From Roseomonas alba (GTDB lineage: Bacteria; Pseudomonadota; Alphaproteobacteria; Acetobacterales; Acetobacteraceae), in contig NZ_JAHYBZ010000008.1 in assembly GCF_019430885.1 (NCBI RefSeq), positions 124,001 to 188,000 on the forward strand: 64,000 bases of DNA, written 5' to 3'. The position numbers and the translations under genes are program-made. Shown piece after piece: positions 8,847-18,516 of the stretch (its first letter is position 1; every line of letters begins with the position of its first letter). The notes under the pieces are model-generated. The model was not told where the DNA came from and ran no database searches. It was given only the letters and a program-made list of their open reading frames with translations.

Positions 8847-9461
8847 ATGTCCCGATCCGGCAGACAGGCGGCGGCGCCACTCGAGGAGGACAGCGCGCCC
8901 GTGCGTCGCTGCGACCATCCGGGCTGCGCCGAAGCCGGCCTGTTCCGCGCCCCACGCGACCGCACGCTCAAGGAATTCCACTGGTTCTGCCTGCCCCATG
9001 TGCGCGCCTACAACGCCTCCTGGGATTACTACAAAGGCATGGGCCCGAACGAGATCGAGCAGGCGCTGCGCGCCGACAGCGCCTGGCAGCGCCCATCCTG
9101 GCCGCTCGGGCGGCTCGGCGGGGCCAGCCGCTTCGACCCGGACCTGCTGCGCGATCCCTTCTCGGTGCTGGGGCAGGAGGCACCGACGGCCCGCCGCCGG
9201 GGGAAGGAAGCCACCGACACCACGCCGCCGGAGCTGCGCGCCGCACTCGACCTGCTCGGCCTCACCTGGCCGCTCGACCAGACGGAGCTCCGCGCCCGCT
9301 ACAAGGACCTCGCCAAGCGGCATCACCCGGATGCGACCGGCGGTGATCGCCAGGCGGAAGAGAAGCTCAAGGACATCAACCGCGCCTATAGCCTGCTCAA
9401 GCGCCGGGTACCGAACCACCGGCCGGCCCCTGCCCAGGCGGAAACCGCCGCGGCCGGGTAG
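8847..9461 (+). CDS. J-domain (DnaJ-like) protein with N-terminal zinc-like motif
   Basis: A 204-residue protein with a C-terminal J domain: LRAALDLLGLTWPLDQTELRARYKDLAKRHHPDATGG carries the HPD tripeptide that stimulates DnaK ATPase, followed by the helix III segment EEKLKDINRAYSLLK. The N-terminal part is not a classical DnaJ region; RRCDHPGCAEAGLF with EFHWFCLPHVRAYN gives three Cys and a His that could bind zinc. It lacks the Gly/Phe and C-terminal substrate-binding regions, so it is probably a specialised co-chaperone. This type is found beside bolA in many alphaproteobacteria. Confidence 0.9.
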   Translation: MSRSGRQAAAPLEEDSAPVRRCDHPGCAEAGLFRAPRDRTLKEFHWFCLPHVRAYNASWDYYKGMGPNEIEQALRADSAWQRPSWPLGRLGGASRFDPDLLRDPFSVLGQEAPTARRRGKEATDTTPPELRAALDLLGLTWPLDQTELRARYKDLAKRHHPDATGGDRQAEEKLKDINRAYSLLKRRVPNHRPAPAQAETAAAG

Positions 9462-9518
9462 CCGGGCCGCCACGACACGCCTAGTATGTCCCTTGACCGT
9501 CACGGAACCGGACTTGCG

Positions 9519-10523
9519 ATGAACAAGGTTGCCCAGATCTCCGAAATCCGCCCGACCTCAGCGATCGAGGCGCCCGATCTCACGGTGAAGGCCCGCGAGG
9601 TCTTCGGCGTGGACATCGACATGGAGGTCCCGGCCTTCTCGGTGCGCACGGAGCATGTGCCGGAGATCGACGAGACCTACCGCTTCGACAAGGAGACGAC
9701 GCTCGCCATCCTCGCGGGCTTTGCCTTCAACCGCCGCGTGATGATCCAGGGCTACCACGGCACCGGCAAGTCGACCCACATCGAGCAGGTCGCCGCCCGG
9801 CTCAACTGGCCCTGCATCCGCGTCAATCTCGACAGCCACATCTCGCGCATCGACCTGATCGGCAAGGATGCGATCGTCCTGAAGGACGGCAAGCAGGTCA
9901 CCGAGTTCCGCGAAGGCATCCTGCCCTGGGCGCTGCAGCACCCCTGCGCGCTGGTGTTCGACGAGTATGACGCGGGCCGCCCGGACGTGATGTTCGTGAT
10001 CCAGCGCGTCCTGGAAGTCGAGGGCAAGCTGACGCTGCTCGACCAGAACAAGGTGATCCGGCCGAACCCGTATTTCCGGCTCTTCGCCACGGCCAACACG
10101 GTCGGCCTCGGCGACACCACGGGCCTCTATCACGGCACGCAGCAGATCAATCAGGGCCAGATGGACCGCTGGTCGATCGTGGCCACGCTGAACTACCTGC
10201 CGCACAAGCAGGAAACCGACATCGTGCTGGCGAAGCTCGGCGCCGAGAGCGACCCGAAGGTCCGCAAGCAGGTCGAGGCGATGGTGGCCCTGGCCGACCT
10301 GACCCGTGCGGGCTTCATTGCGGGCGATATCTCGACCGTCATGTCGCCGCGCACGGTCATCACCTGGGCCGATAACGCCCGCATCTTCGGCGATATCGGC
10401 TTCGCCTTCCGCCTGACCTTCCTCAACAAGTGCGACGAGGCGGAGCGCAGCACGGTGGCCGAATACTACCAGCGCTGCTTCAACGAGGAGATCCCGACGG
10501 GTCTGCTGCGCAAGGCGGGGTGA
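9519..10523 (+). CDS. cobS: Cobaltochelatase subunit CobS
   Basis: A 334-residue AAA+ ATPase, the CobS subunit that with CobT and CobN inserts cobalt into hydrogenobyrinic acid a,c-diamide in aerobic cobalamin synthesis. Walker A is GYHGTGKST (residues 78-86) and Walker [11 protein letters not shown]; the sensor region is [13 protein letters not shown]. The protein matches CobS over its full length. An in-frame ATG 33 bases earlier has no ribosome site; the chosen ATG has GGA at a workable distance. It is followed after 3 bases by a GST-like gene and then cobT, clearly one operon. CobN is not in the window. Some cobS/cobT-like pairs are annotated without a vitamin B12 role, so function is likely but not proven. 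Confidence 0.93.
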   Translation: MNKVAQISEIRPTSAIEAPDLTVKAREVFGVDIDMEVPAFSVRTEHVPEIDETYRFDKETTLAILAGFAFNRRVMIQGYHGTGKSTHIEQVAARLNWPCIRVNLDSHISRIDLIGKDAIVLKDGKQVTEFREGILPWALQHPCALVFDEYDAGRPDVMFVIQRVLEVEGKLTLLDQNKVIRPNPYFRLFATANTVGLGDTTGLYHGTQQINQGQMDRWSIVATLNYLPHKQETDIVLAKLGAESDPKVRKQVEAMVALADLTRAGFIAGDISTVMSPRTVITWADNARIFGDIGFAFRLTFLNKCDEAERSTVAEYYQRCFNEEIPTGLLRKAG

Positions 10524-10526
10524 CGC

Positions 10527-11162
10527 ATGGCGGCGCCTCGCTTCCTGCTGCACCACGCGCCGCGAACGCGATCCGTCAGCGCCCTGTGGATGCTGGAGGA
10601 AGCCGGCGCAGCCCATGCGCTGCACTGGCATGACCTCCAGGCCGGCACGCAGAAGGACCCGACCTTTCTGGCGGTGAATCCGGCGGGCAAGCTGCCTGCC
10701 CTGGTGGATCGCGGGCCGGACGGGTCGTGGCAGGTGGTGGTGACCGAGGTGGCGGCGATCGCTGCCTACCTCGCCGATCTTGTCCCCGAGGCCGGCCTCG
10801 CGCCGGCCATCGGGACGCCCGACCGCGCTGCCTATTGCTTCTGGATGACCTATGGGCCGGGCGTGGCCGAGCCCGCCTTCGCGGATGCGGTCTTTCCGCG
10901 CGCGGCGGCCGCCCCGGCGGTCGCTATCGGCTGGCCGCCCATGGAGCAGGTCGTCGCCCGCATCGAGGCCGCGCTGAAGGGCAAGGCCTGGCTGCTTGGC
11001 GAGCGCTTCAGCGCCGCCGATCTCGTGGTGGGCGGTCTGCTCGCCTTCATCAACCAGATGGGCCGGCTGCAATCCGGCCCCGATGTCGCGCGCTACGTCG
11101 CCGCGATCGAGGCCCGGCCCGCCCGCCAGCGCGCCATGGCCACCGAAGGACCCAAGCCATGA
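10527..11162 (+). CDS. Glutathione S-transferase family protein
   Basis: A 211-residue GST. The N-terminal thioredoxin fold shows [22 protein letters not shown] with the Ser that commonly activates glutathione, then [12 protein letters not shown] with the cis-proline and [12 protein letters not shown], the glutathione gamma-glutamyl contact region. The C-terminal helical domain has [19 protein letters not shown], the GST N-capping box. It sits between cobS and cobT, 3 bases after cobS and overlapping cobT by 4 bases, so it is co-translated with the chelatase subunits. Confidence 0.9.
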   Translation: MAAPRFLLHHAPRTRSVSALWMLEEAGAAHALHWHDLQAGTQKDPTFLAVNPAGKLPALVDRGPDGSWQVVVTEVAAIAAYLADLVPEAGLAPAIGTPDRAAYCFWMTYGPGVAEPAFADAVFPRAAAAPAVAIGWPPMEQVVARIEAALKGKAWLLGERFSAADLVVGGLLAFINQMGRLQSGPDVARYVAAIEARPARQRAMATEGPKP

Positions 11163-13033
11163 GCGGCAAGCAGGACCTCACCCGCCAGGAAGAATTCAAG
11201 CGGGCCACCGCCGGCGCGCTGCGCGCCATCGCCCATGCCGACCCCGAGGTGCAGGTGGCCTTCCAGCCCGGCCCCTCCGGCGTCGCGGGCAAGCGCGTCC
11301 GCCTGCCGCTGCCCACGCGCGCCCTGCCGGCCGCCGAGATGGCGAAGCTGCGCGGCGCCGCCGATGCCGCCGCCCTGCGCCTGCGCCACCACAACGAGGC
11401 CCTGCACGCATCCCGCGTGCCCGGCCGGCGCGAGGCGCGCGAGGTCTTCGACGCGCTGGAGCAGGTGCGCGTCGAGACTGTCGGCTCCAAGCACATGTCG
11501 GGCGTCGCCGCGAACCTCCGCGCCAAGCTGGCGGAGGAATGCGAGTCCGAGGGCTATGACCGCATGACGCGGAAGGACCAGCTTCCGCTGCCCGCGGCGC
11601 TGGCCATGCTGACGCGGGAGAAGCTGACCGGCGAGCCCGCCCCGGAGGTCGCCCATCGCGTGCTCGACCTGTGGCGCGACACGCTGGGCGAGAAGGCCGA
11701 TGACGCGCTGGCCGAGATGGCCACGACCGCCGACGACCAGGAAGCCTTCGCCAAGGCTGCCCGCAAGCTGCTGACCGCGCTTGATCTCGCCGAGGCCGAA
11801 GTCGAGGCGGAGTCCGAGCAGCAGGACGAGGAAGGCGAGGAAGGCGGCGAGAGCAGCCCCCAGCAGGACCAGTCCGGCGAAGGCCAGTCCCAGTCCGAGC
11901 AGGAGGAACAGATGCTCGGCGCCCAGCCCGAGCAGATGCAGGGCGAGGCCTCGGAGGAGGAGGGCGAGGAGACCGAGGAGGATGGCGCCGCCGCCGATGG
12001 CGACGACAAGCCCGGCGGCCCGCAGCAGCGCCGCGAGGTGCCGCAGGTCGACGACACCACCCGCTACCACGCCTTCACCACCCAGTTCGATGAGGTGGTC
12101 GATGCCGAGGATCTCTGCGACCCGGACGAACTGACCCGGCTGCGCCAGCAGCTCGACCAGCAGCTGTCCCACCTGCAGGGCGTCGTCTCCAAGCTCGCCA
12201 ACCGGCTGCAGCGCCGCCTGCTGGCGCAGCAGCAGCGCGCCTGGGAGTTCGACCTCGAGGAAGGCATCCTTGACGCGGCACGGCTGACCCGCGTCGTGAC
12301 CAACCCGATGCATGCGCTGTCCTACAAGCATGAGCGCGACACGGATTTCCGCGACACGGTCGTGTCCCTGCTGATCGACAATTCAGGGTCGATGCGCGGG
12401 CGGCCGATCACCGTCGCCGCCATGTGCTGCGACATCCTGGCGCGCACGCTGGAACGCTGCTCGGTGAAGACTGAGATCCTCGGCTTCACCACCCGCGCCT
12501 GGAAGGGCGGCCAGTCGCGCGAGCGCTGGGTGCAGGAAGGCAAGCCGCGCAATCCGGGCCGCCTCAACGACCTGCGCCACGTCGTCTACAAGGCCGCCGA
12601 TGCGCCCTGGCGCCGCGCGCGCAAGAATCTCGGCCTGATGCTGCGCGAGGGTCTGCTCAAGGAGAACATCGACGGCGAGGCCCTGGAATGGGCCTACAAG
12701 CGGATGCTGCCGCGGCCCGAACACCGCCGCATCCTGATGGTCATCAGCGACGGCGCGCCGGTGGATGACAGCACCCTGTCGGTGAACCCGGGCAACTACC
12801 TGGAACGCCACCTGCGCAAGGTGATCCATGAGATCGAAAGCCGGAACCAGGTTGAACTGATCGCCATCGGCATCGGGCATGACGTGACCCGCTACTATCG
12901 CCGCGCGGTGACGATCGTGGATGCCGAGGAACTCGGCGGGACGATGATGAAGAAGCTCGCCGAGCTGTTCGACGAGGATGCCGCGGAAGCCTGGCAGCGG
13001 GCGGCCGCCGAGCGCGGGCCGGTGCTGGTGTGA
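11159..13033 (+). CDS. cobT: Cobaltochelatase subunit CobT
   Basis: A 624-residue CobT. The N-terminal half is helical ([19 protein letters not shown]). A strongly acidic, Glu/Gln-rich linker lies around residues 220-290 ([17 protein letters not shown] and similar), as in other CobT proteins. The C-terminal von Willebrand A domain carries the MIDAS motif [11 protein letters not shown] near residue 407, plus [16 protein letters not shown]. CobT forms ring complexes with CobS and binds metal through the MIDAS site. Start by ATGA overlap with the GST gene. The 3' end is followed after 10 bases by a family 1 element. Confidence 0.93.
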   Translation: MSGKQDLTRQEEFKRATAGALRAIAHADPEVQVAFQPGPSGVAGKRVRLPLPTRALPAAEMAKLRGAADAAALRLRHHNEALHASRVPGRREAREVFDALEQVRVETVGSKHMSGVAANLRAKLAEECESEGYDRMTRKDQLPLPAALAMLTREKLTGEPAPEVAHRVLDLWRDTLGEKADDALAEMATTADDQEAFAKAARKLLTALDLAEAEVEAESEQQDEEGEEGGESSPQQDQSGEGQSQSEQEEQMLGAQPEQMQGEASEEEGEETEEDGAAADGDDKPGGPQQRREVPQVDDTTRYHAFTTQFDEVVDAEDLCDPDELTRLRQQLDQQLSHLQGVVSKLANRLQRRLLAQQQRAWEFDLEEGILDAARLTRVVTNPMHALSYKHERDTDFRDTVVSLLIDNSGSMRGRPITVAAMCCDILARTLERCSVKTEILGFTTRAWKGGQSRERWVQEGKPRNPGRLNDLRHVVYKAADAPWRRARKNLGLMLREGLLKENIDGEALEWAYKRMLPRPEHRRILMVISDGAPVDDSTLSVNPGNYLERHLRKVIHEIESRNQVELIAIGIGHDVTRYYRRAVTIVDAEELGGTMMKKLAELFDEDAAEAWQRAAAERGPVLV

Positions 13034-13043
13034 CAGGCGACCA

Positions 13044-13314
13044 GAGAGGGGCCCTGCCCCTCTCCGGACCCCAGGGCACCCATTGGCGTTGCGAGGCGAC
13101 CTCGGTGGGTGCCCGCAAAGGCCACAGGGCTTCTGGAAACCCATACCTGGCGCTTTGCTCGTCACCTCGGCGCAAAGGCTGAGGTCGTTCCGTGCGCAGG
13201 AGCGACACAGCGCCGAAGGCGCAGGCTGACGCGGCCGGCGCCGCGTCTCGGTTTCCAAAGCCCCGGTGGCCCTTGGTATGTGGGGGTCCGGGGGCGGGCA
13301 AGGCCCTGCCCCGC
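13044..13314. repeat. Family 1 mosaic palindromic element, copy 3
   Basis: Starts with GAGAGGGGC-CCT-GCCCCTCTC (13044-13064), then a stem GGGCACCCA/TGGGTGCCC around a degenerate GCGTTGCGAGGCGACC, then a CAAAGGCCACAGGGC module and AAACCCATACCTGGCGC. The right arm is CGGTTTCCAAAGCCCCGGTGGCCCTTGG and a final hairpin GGGCAAGGCCC. The right arm runs straight into the coding region of the next gene. Confidence 0.82.
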
Positions 13315-14250
13315 CGTGCCGTCCTCGCCGCGGCGCTCGCGACGACCGGCTGCATTTACGCCGCCCCCACCCCACCCCCGGGCGGTGCCGCCGCGATCCT
13401 TCCGCCGATCCCGACGACCGGCCCGCTCCGCAGCCTGGGCGGCCTCGACATCGACAATGCCATCCTGGGGGCCGGCGGATTGTCAGGCCTGCATCTGGAT
13501 CGGGATCTCGTCGTTACCGTCCTCGACGACCGCACTCGCTGGGCGCAGGCGCAGCTGGTGCTGCGGGATGGCGTGGCCGCGGGACTGGTGCCCATCACCT
13601 CTGGCGCGCTGCATGACGGGGCGGGTGTGCCGCTGCCGGTCGGCTTCGCGGGCGATGCGGAGGGGCTGGCGCGGCTGCCGGATGGCACCTGGCTCGTCGC
13701 CTATGAACGCTGGCACCGCATCCGCGCCTACCCGCATCTCGACGGTGCGGGGGAGTATTTCGAAGCTCCGCCGGGCCTCGATGCGGCGCCGCGCAATGGG
13801 GGGCTGGAATCCCTGACGCTGCTGGCGGATGGCCGGCTCTTCGCCGTCGCCGAGGAACTCGCCCCGGCCGACAGCCCCGGCCTCAGGCGAGGCTGGATCG
13901 GCGGACCGGGGCGCTGGGCGCCGCTGACCTATCGCCCGACCCCCGGCTTCGTGCCGGTCGATGCGGCTGGTCTGCCTGATGGCGGGGCGCTGGTGCTGGA
14001 ACGTCGCTTCCGCTGGTACAACGGCTTCGCCGGCCGACTGAAACGCCTGCCCGCCGAGGCGCTGCGCCCCGGTGCCGCGCTCGAAGGCCGGGAGATCCTG
14101 CGCATGGATGGCAAGCCGGTCCCCGCGGAGAATTTCGAGGGCGTCGCGGCCTTGAGCCATGAGGGCCGCACCCTGGTTGCCATCGTCTCCGACGACAATC
14201 ACATGCCGAATCAACGGAGCCTGATGCTGTTGTTCGAACTGACGGCCTGA
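13273..14250 (+). CDS. Esterase-like phytase-family lipoprotein (start uncertain)
   Basis: A lipoprotein of about 325 residues resembling the esterase-like activity of phytase family, a six-bladed-propeller group. Blocks include GGLDIDNAILGAGGLSGLH, GDAEGLARLPDGTWLVAYER, RNGGLESLTLLADGRLFAV and NFEGVAALSHEGRTLVAIVSDDN near the C-terminus. The signal peptide core PRRAVLAAALATTGC places the lipidated Cys about 15 codons into recognisable protein. There is no ATG close by: the nearest in-frame candidates are this TTG and a GTG at 13192, both inside the repeat. The start shown is therefore a best guess. The gene may have lost its own start when the element arrived. Confidence 0.72.
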   Translation: MVCGGPGAGKALPRRAVLAAALATTGCIYAAPTPPPGGAAAILPPIPTTGPLRSLGGLDIDNAILGAGGLSGLHLDRDLVVTVLDDRTRWAQAQLVLRDGVAAGLVPITSGALHDGAGVPLPVGFAGDAEGLARLPDGTWLVAYERWHRIRAYPHLDGAGEYFEAPPGLDAAPRNGGLESLTLLADGRLFAVAEELAPADSPGLRRGWIGGPGRWAPLTYRPTPGFVPVDAAGLPDGGALVLERRFRWYNGFAGRLKRLPAEALRPGAALEGREILRMDGKPVPAENFEGVAALSHEGRTLVAIVSDDNHMPNQRSLMLLFELTA

Positions 14251-14325
14251 TCGCCGGCGCGCAGCGGCGGTCGCTGCTCCATCCGCACGGAAGACCTGAA
14301 GAGGCAGCGCCTCTCCAACTCCCTC

Positions 14326-15252
14326 TCACCCCCGGCAGAGGATCTGGAACACCGCCGGCGCCACCGCCGCCGAGACCGCCCGCGCCCCCAACCCGGTCAT
14401 CGCCGGCACGCGTTCCGGCTGCACGCCGTTCTCCGATAGGAAGCGGGCCACCTGGTCCGCCCGGATCGCGAAGTTCACGCCCTGCGGCAGCGATCCCGTC
14501 GCGCGAAGCACCGCGATGTCGTTCAGCCGCCCCACGGCGACGCCGAGCAACAGCCCCGCATCGTCCACCGCCGGTCCGCCGGAATTGCCCGGCTGCACCG
14601 CGGCATTCATCTGGAAGCGGGAGACGTCGCCCCCGGGCCCCGCCAGCCCGGTGACGATGCCATTGGTCACATTCAGCCCGGTGCCGAGCGCCTGGCCATA
14701 GGGGAAGCCGAAGACGAGAACGGTCTCGCCCAGATCCACCGCGTTGCGATCGCGGAAGCGGACGACAGAGGGGAAGTGGCGCCCGACATCGATGATGGCG
14801 AGGTCGCGCCGGCGATCGGCCGCCACGACGCGCACCGCGCGCCCCTGATCGTCCACCACCGAACGGCAGCCTTGCACAACATGGGCGTTGGTGATCGCGA
14901 GGCCATTCCCCGTCACCGCAAAGGCCGAGCCGGTCGCGATCGGCCGCCCAGCGCGCTGTGCGGATGGCGGTTCGGGCACTTCCGCGACCGCGTCACCATC
15001 GGCCGGCCGGGCCGGCTGCGGGCCGGCCGCGCCCGGGGCGCCGGCCCCGCCACGATCGGCCGGCACTGCCGTGCCGTCAGGCAGCCGGACATAGCGCGCA
15101 ACCGGCGCATTCCCGCCGCCATAGTCGGTCACGAACGTGCCGCCGGCATCCGGCCCGCCCGGAGCAGGGGCGGCAGCCTCGGGCGAGGGGGCCTCGACCG
15201 GGGCGCAGGCGGCGGCGAGCAGCAGCAGGATCAGGGCAGAGGTATGGCGCAT
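14326..15252 (-). CDS. Trypsin-like serine protease lipoprotein
   Basis: A 308-residue exported protease of the S1/HtrA chymotrypsin fold. A signal peptide ends in the lipobox LLAAAC (Cys16), and a low-complexity Pro/Ala/Gly linker reaches to about residue 100. The catalytic triad is visible: His124 in TNAHVV, Asp150 in RRRDLAIIDV and Ser224 in QPGNSGGPAV. There is no PDZ domain, unlike DegP. The start was chosen for the lipobox; the frame runs open about 50 codons further upstream without protein-like composition. It follows an HMG-CoA-lyase-like gene on the same strand by 56 bases. Confidence 0.88.
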   Translation of the reverse strand: MRHTSALILLLLAAACAPVEAPSPEAAAPAPGGPDAGGTFVTDYGGGNAPVARYVRLPDGTAVPADRGGAGAPGAAGPQPARPADGDAVAEVPEPPSAQRAGRPIATGSAFAVTGNGLAITNAHVVQGCRSVVDDQGRAVRVVAADRRRDLAIIDVGRHFPSVVRFRDRNAVDLGETVLVFGFPYGQALGTGLNVTNGIVTGLAGPGGDVSRFQMNAAVQPGNSGGPAVDDAGLLLGVAVGRLNDIAVLRATGSLPQGVNFAIRADQVARFLSENGVQPERVPAMTGLGARAVSAAVAPAVFQILCRG

Positions 15253-15308
15253 CACGGAAACCAGATTGGGTGCCGGCCGCGCCGCTGAAAGAGCGCGGCC
15301 GGCCTCCA

Positions 15309-16211
15309 TCATGCCGCCTTGCGCGCCGCCGGCACAGCGCGCATGCGCCCCCCCGGCACGGCGCCGGGAATGGCCGCCGCCATGTCGGCCGCGATCAGCA
15401 GCCGGTTCCACGAGATGCCGGTCGGCACGCCCATGCGGTGGAACATCCAGGCCACGTCCTCGGTCGCGACATTGCCCGTCGCACCGGGCGCGAAGGGGCA
15501 GCCGCCGATGCCGCCGGCGGCGGAATCGAAGACGCGGCAGCCGGCCTCCCAGGCCGCGGAGACGTTCGCCACGCCCATGCCATAGGTGTCATGCCCATGG
15601 AAGGCGAAGCGGTTGCCCCAGTTCTGGATGGCGTGACGGAAGATGCGCCCGACCTGGTCGGGGCTCGCATTGCCGGTGGTATCGGCGAGCGCGATTTCCA
15701 TCTCCGGATCCAGCGCCACGATGCGCTCGATCCACGGCATCACCTCTGCCTCCGGCACCACGCCGTCGAAGGGGCAATGGAAGACGCAGGACAGGTTGAA
15801 GCGGACCTTCGTGCCCTTCGGCGTGTCCTGCACCAGGGTCGCCAACTCGGCGAAGGATTCCTCCCGCGTGCGGTTCAGGTTCGCCTTGTTATGCCCGGCC
15901 GTCGCCGACATGAAGAAGCCGAGCCGGTCCGCGCCATTCGCGATCGCCGCATCGAAGCCGCGCCGGTTCGGCACCAGCACGGTCGATTCAAGCCCCGGCA
16001 GCTTCTTGCAGGCAGCAAGCACGATGTCCGTGCCCGCCATCTGCGGAATCGCCTTGGGCGATACGAAGGACCCCACCTCCATCCGCCGCAGCCCGGCATC
16101 GTAGCAGGCCTGGATCAGCGCGATCTTGGCCTCGGTGGACACGAGCGCCCCGGTGATGGACTGGATGCCGTCGCGCGGAGCGACCTCGCTGATGATGGCG
16201 GTGTCGGGCAT
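15309..16211 (-). CDS. Hydroxymethylglutaryl-CoA lyase-like enzyme
   Basis: A 300-residue TIM-barrel enzyme of the HMG-CoA lyase group, which cleaves 3-hydroxy-3-methylglutaryl-CoA to acetyl-CoA and acetoacetate at the end of leucine breakdown. EVAPRDGIQ at the N-terminus holds the catalytic Arg-Asp pair; FHGHDTYGMGVAN supplies metal-binding His residues; GGIGGCPFAPGATGNVATED (about residues 236-255) is the lyase signature with the catalytic Cys. A strong AGGAGGAAC ribosome site precedes the ATG. No other leucine-pathway genes adjoin, and related lyases act on other acyl-CoAs, so the substrate is likely but not certain. Confidence 0.92.
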   Translation of the reverse strand: MPDTAIISEVAPRDGIQSITGALVSTEAKIALIQACYDAGLRRMEVGSFVSPKAIPQMAGTDIVLAACKKLPGLESTVLVPNRRGFDAAIANGADRLGFFMSATAGHNKANLNRTREESFAELATLVQDTPKGTKVRFNLSCVFHCPFDGVVPEAEVMPWIERIVALDPEMEIALADTTGNASPDQVGRIFRHAIQNWGNRFAFHGHDTYGMGVANVSAAWEAGCRVFDSAAGGIGGCPFAPGATGNVATEDVAWMFHRMGVPTGISWNRLLIAADMAAAIPGAVPGGRMRAVPAARKAA

Positions 16212-16248
16212 GGGTTCCTCCTGATATCTGTGCCTGTTGTCCCACGCC

Positions 16249-16776
16249 TCAGCGCGCTGCGCGAGGCCGCAGCACGCGCATCAGCGCCACGGCCAGCGCG
16301 GTCTTCACCAGCGTGCCGGGGATGAACAGGACGAAGCCGGCCAGCAGCGCACGCTCCCACCCCACGAAGGCGGCGAGCCACGCGACGCCGGGAACGAACA
16401 GCAGCAGATGCGCCGCGGTGAGCACAGCCGCCTGCCGCGCCAGGCCCCGCCCGGCGAAGCCCGCAAACCACGCCGCCGCCCCGAAGCCCGCCAGATACCC
16501 CGCCGTCGGCCCGGCCAGCACCGCGAGCCCGCCCGTGCCATGCGCGAAGACCGGCAGGCCGATCGCACCCTGCGCCACATACAGCGCAACCGACGCGACG
16601 CCGAAGCGCGACCCGCCCAGCGCACCGAGCAGCAGCACGACCAGCGTCTGCATCGTCGCCGGCACCGGCCACATGGGCAGCGCGACCTGCGCGGAAGCCG
16701 CAAGGGCGGCGGAACCGAGAAGCGCGAGGCCCCAGAAGCGGAAGGCGGAACGCGGGGCAGTCACTGCGAGGGTCAT
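16249..16776 (-). CDS. bioY: Biotin transporter BioY
   Basis: A 175-residue integral membrane protein, the substrate-binding S component for biotin. It has about six hydrophobic segments and the BioY blocks ALPMWPVPATMQTLVVLL and LPVFAHGTGGLAVLAGPTAGYLAGF, which carry the biotin site and coupling motif. No bioM or bioN genes adjoin; solitary BioY is common in alphaproteobacteria. It is the first gene of the minus-strand run bioY, HMG-CoA-lyase-like, protease, with GGAG upstream of the start. A family 1 element lies 25 bases upstream of the start codon. Confidence 0.93.
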   Translation of the reverse strand: MTLAVTAPRSAFRFWGLALLGSAALAASAQVALPMWPVPATMQTLVVLLLGALGGSRFGVASVALYVAQGAIGLPVFAHGTGGLAVLAGPTAGYLAGFGAAAWFAGFAGRGLARQAAVLTAAHLLLFVPGVAWLAAFVGWERALLAGFVLFIPGTLVKTALAVALMRVLRPRAAR

Positions 16777-16801
16777 GGAATCTCCGTTACGTCAAACGCG
16801 A

Positions 16802-17061
16802 CCGGAGAAGGGCTTTGCCCCTCTCCGGACCTCTCCCCACCAAAGGCCACAGGGCCGTTGGAAACCATCACCTGGTGCCTCGCACCACAGGCGTCCGATC
16901 CGATCGGCGCGCATGTGGCACCACGACCCCGACAGCATGACGTGACGGCGTGCCGAAAGCGCGCGCCCCACGGGGGATGCCCTCCGCGCCCAACGCCAGG
17001 TCGAGGTTTCCAAAGGCCTTTCGGCCTTTGGTGGGGTGGCTTGGAGGGGCAAAGCCCCTCC
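16802..17061. repeat. Family 1 mosaic palindromic element, copy 4
   Basis: Both ends carry the outer hairpin, and both arms carry the CCAAAGGCC/GGCCTTTGG module: left CCACCAAAGGCCACAGGGCC, right GGTTTCCAAAGGCCTTTCGG then CCTTTGGTGGGGTGGCTTGG. The two arms are thus inverted copies over about 70 bases around a divergent centre. It lies between the stop of the CoA-transferase gene and the start of bioY. Confidence 0.85.
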
Positions 17062-17090
17062 TATTGCGCCGAGGCCAATCCGGAACGCCC

Positions 17091-18332
17091 TCACGCCTTC
17101 GCTGAAGCAGCCCGGAGAGACACAGCCCCTCCAGCCGCCGACAGCGGCGTCGCATCCCCCCGCGCCACGGCATCGAACACCAGATCATTGTGCGCCCCTG
17201 CCGCGACGCCCGGCCAGCGCACCATCTCCTGCGGGCTCACGCCGTCGAAGCGGAACGGCGCCGCCGGGTGCAGCACGGTCCCGAGCAGCGGGTCCGGCAC
17301 TTCCATCACCCAACCGCGGTCGCGGAAATGCGGGTCCTTCGCGCAATCCTCCATGTCGAACAGGCGCGAGCACGGCACCTCTGCCGCTTCCAGCACCGCC
17401 TCGGCTTCCGCCGCCGGCCTGGTGCGCGTCCAGTCGGCGATGGCGCCATCCAGCTCCGCGACATGCGCACAGCGCCCGGCATTGTTCGCGAAGCGCGCAT
17501 CGGCGGCCATCTCGGGGCGACCGATCGCGGCCATCAGCCGCTTGAAGATCAGGTCGGAATTGCCGGCGATGCACAGCCACTTGCCGTCCGCGCAGGGATA
17601 AGTGTTGGTCGGCGCCGCGGTCTTGATCGCCGCGCCCTGCGGCTGCCGCACCCAACCGAACAGCCCGTATTCCGGCAGCATGCCCTCCATCAGCGAGAAG
17701 ACGGAGGACACCAGGTCCACATCCACCACGCGCCCCTTCGCCATCGGGTCGCCCTTCACCTGCCAGCACGCGGCGACCACGGCCATTGCGCAATACATCC
17801 CGGCGAGGTCGTCGCTGATGGACACGCCGCAGCGCGGCGGCGGGTATTCCGTCTGGCCCGGGTTCGCCGTCAGATGGCGCAGCCCGCCCATCGCCTCCCC
17901 GATCGCGCCGAAGGCCGGCTTGTCGCGATACGGCCCGCCCTGCCCGTAACCGGAGATCCGCCCGATCACCAGCCGCGGGTTCTCCGCATGCAGCACCTCC
18001 GGCCCGAGGCCGATGCGTTCGAGGTATCCGGCACGGAAATTCTCCACCAGCGCATCGGCGCGCTTCAGCAGCGCGACCAGCTTCGCCCGGTCCTCGTCCT
18101 TCTTCAGGTCGAGCGTCACCGACAGCTTGTTGCGCCCATGCACGCTGAACCAGACAGGATTGCCGTCCACGCTGCTGCCCCAGCCGCGCACGGGATCGCC
18201 CCCGGGCGGTTCCACCTTCACCACCTCGGCGCCCAGATCGGCGAGCAGGCGCGTGGCGAAGGGCGCGGCGATATAGTGGCCGAGTTCGACGATCTTCAGC
18301 CCGGCGAGGGGCAGCGTGGCGGGTGCGCTCAT
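17091..18332 (-). CDS. CaiB/BaiF-type CoA transferase
   Basis: A 413-residue family III CoA transferase, which moves CoA between carboxylic acids through an aspartyl-CoA intermediate. N-terminal LAGLKIVELGHYIAAPFATRLLADLGA and VKVEPPGGDPVRGWG are the family hallmark. The catalytic Asp is in GVSISDDLAGMY near residue 171, matching the family's usual position (about 169). DALVENFRAGYLERIGLG is also typical. The ATG with MSAPATLPLAGLK was preferred to one four codons earlier. Substrate unknown. Confidence 0.92.
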   Translation of the reverse strand: MSAPATLPLAGLKIVELGHYIAAPFATRLLADLGAEVVKVEPPGGDPVRGWGSSVDGNPVWFSVHGRNKLSVTLDLKKDEDRAKLVALLKRADALVENFRAGYLERIGLGPEVLHAENPRLVIGRISGYGQGGPYRDKPAFGAIGEAMGGLRHLTANPGQTEYPPPRCGVSISDDLAGMYCAMAVVAACWQVKGDPMAKGRVVDVDLVSSVFSLMEGMLPEYGLFGWVRQPQGAAIKTAAPTNTYPCADGKWLCIAGNSDLIFKRLMAAIGRPEMAADARFANNAGRCAHVAELDGAIADWTRTRPAAEAEAVLEAAEVPCSRLFDMEDCAKDPHFRDRGWVMEVPDPLLGTVLHPAAPFRFDGVSPQEMVRWPGVAAGAHNDLVFDAVARGDATPLSAAGGAVSLRAASAKA

Positions 18333-18516
18333 CCCGCGACCCATAGGCCAGAACGGGCCTTCCGCGAAGATTGCGTGGCACGCGGCAAGACTCCGGCAAG
18401 GCCCATGGGGGGAGACTGTCTCCGCCGGCGCATTCAGCCTCCGGCAACCCTGGACGAGGCGCGGGGCTTCCTCCCTCCCCGGCGCCTGCGGCCCTTTCCC
18501 CCTGGGCCGCCGTCAC

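Noticed and set aside
14290..14320. GAGGC-AGC-GCCTC between convergent genes as another family 1 copy
   Set aside because: Only one short hairpin is present, without the CAAAGGCC module or linker; it could be a remnant but is too short to call.
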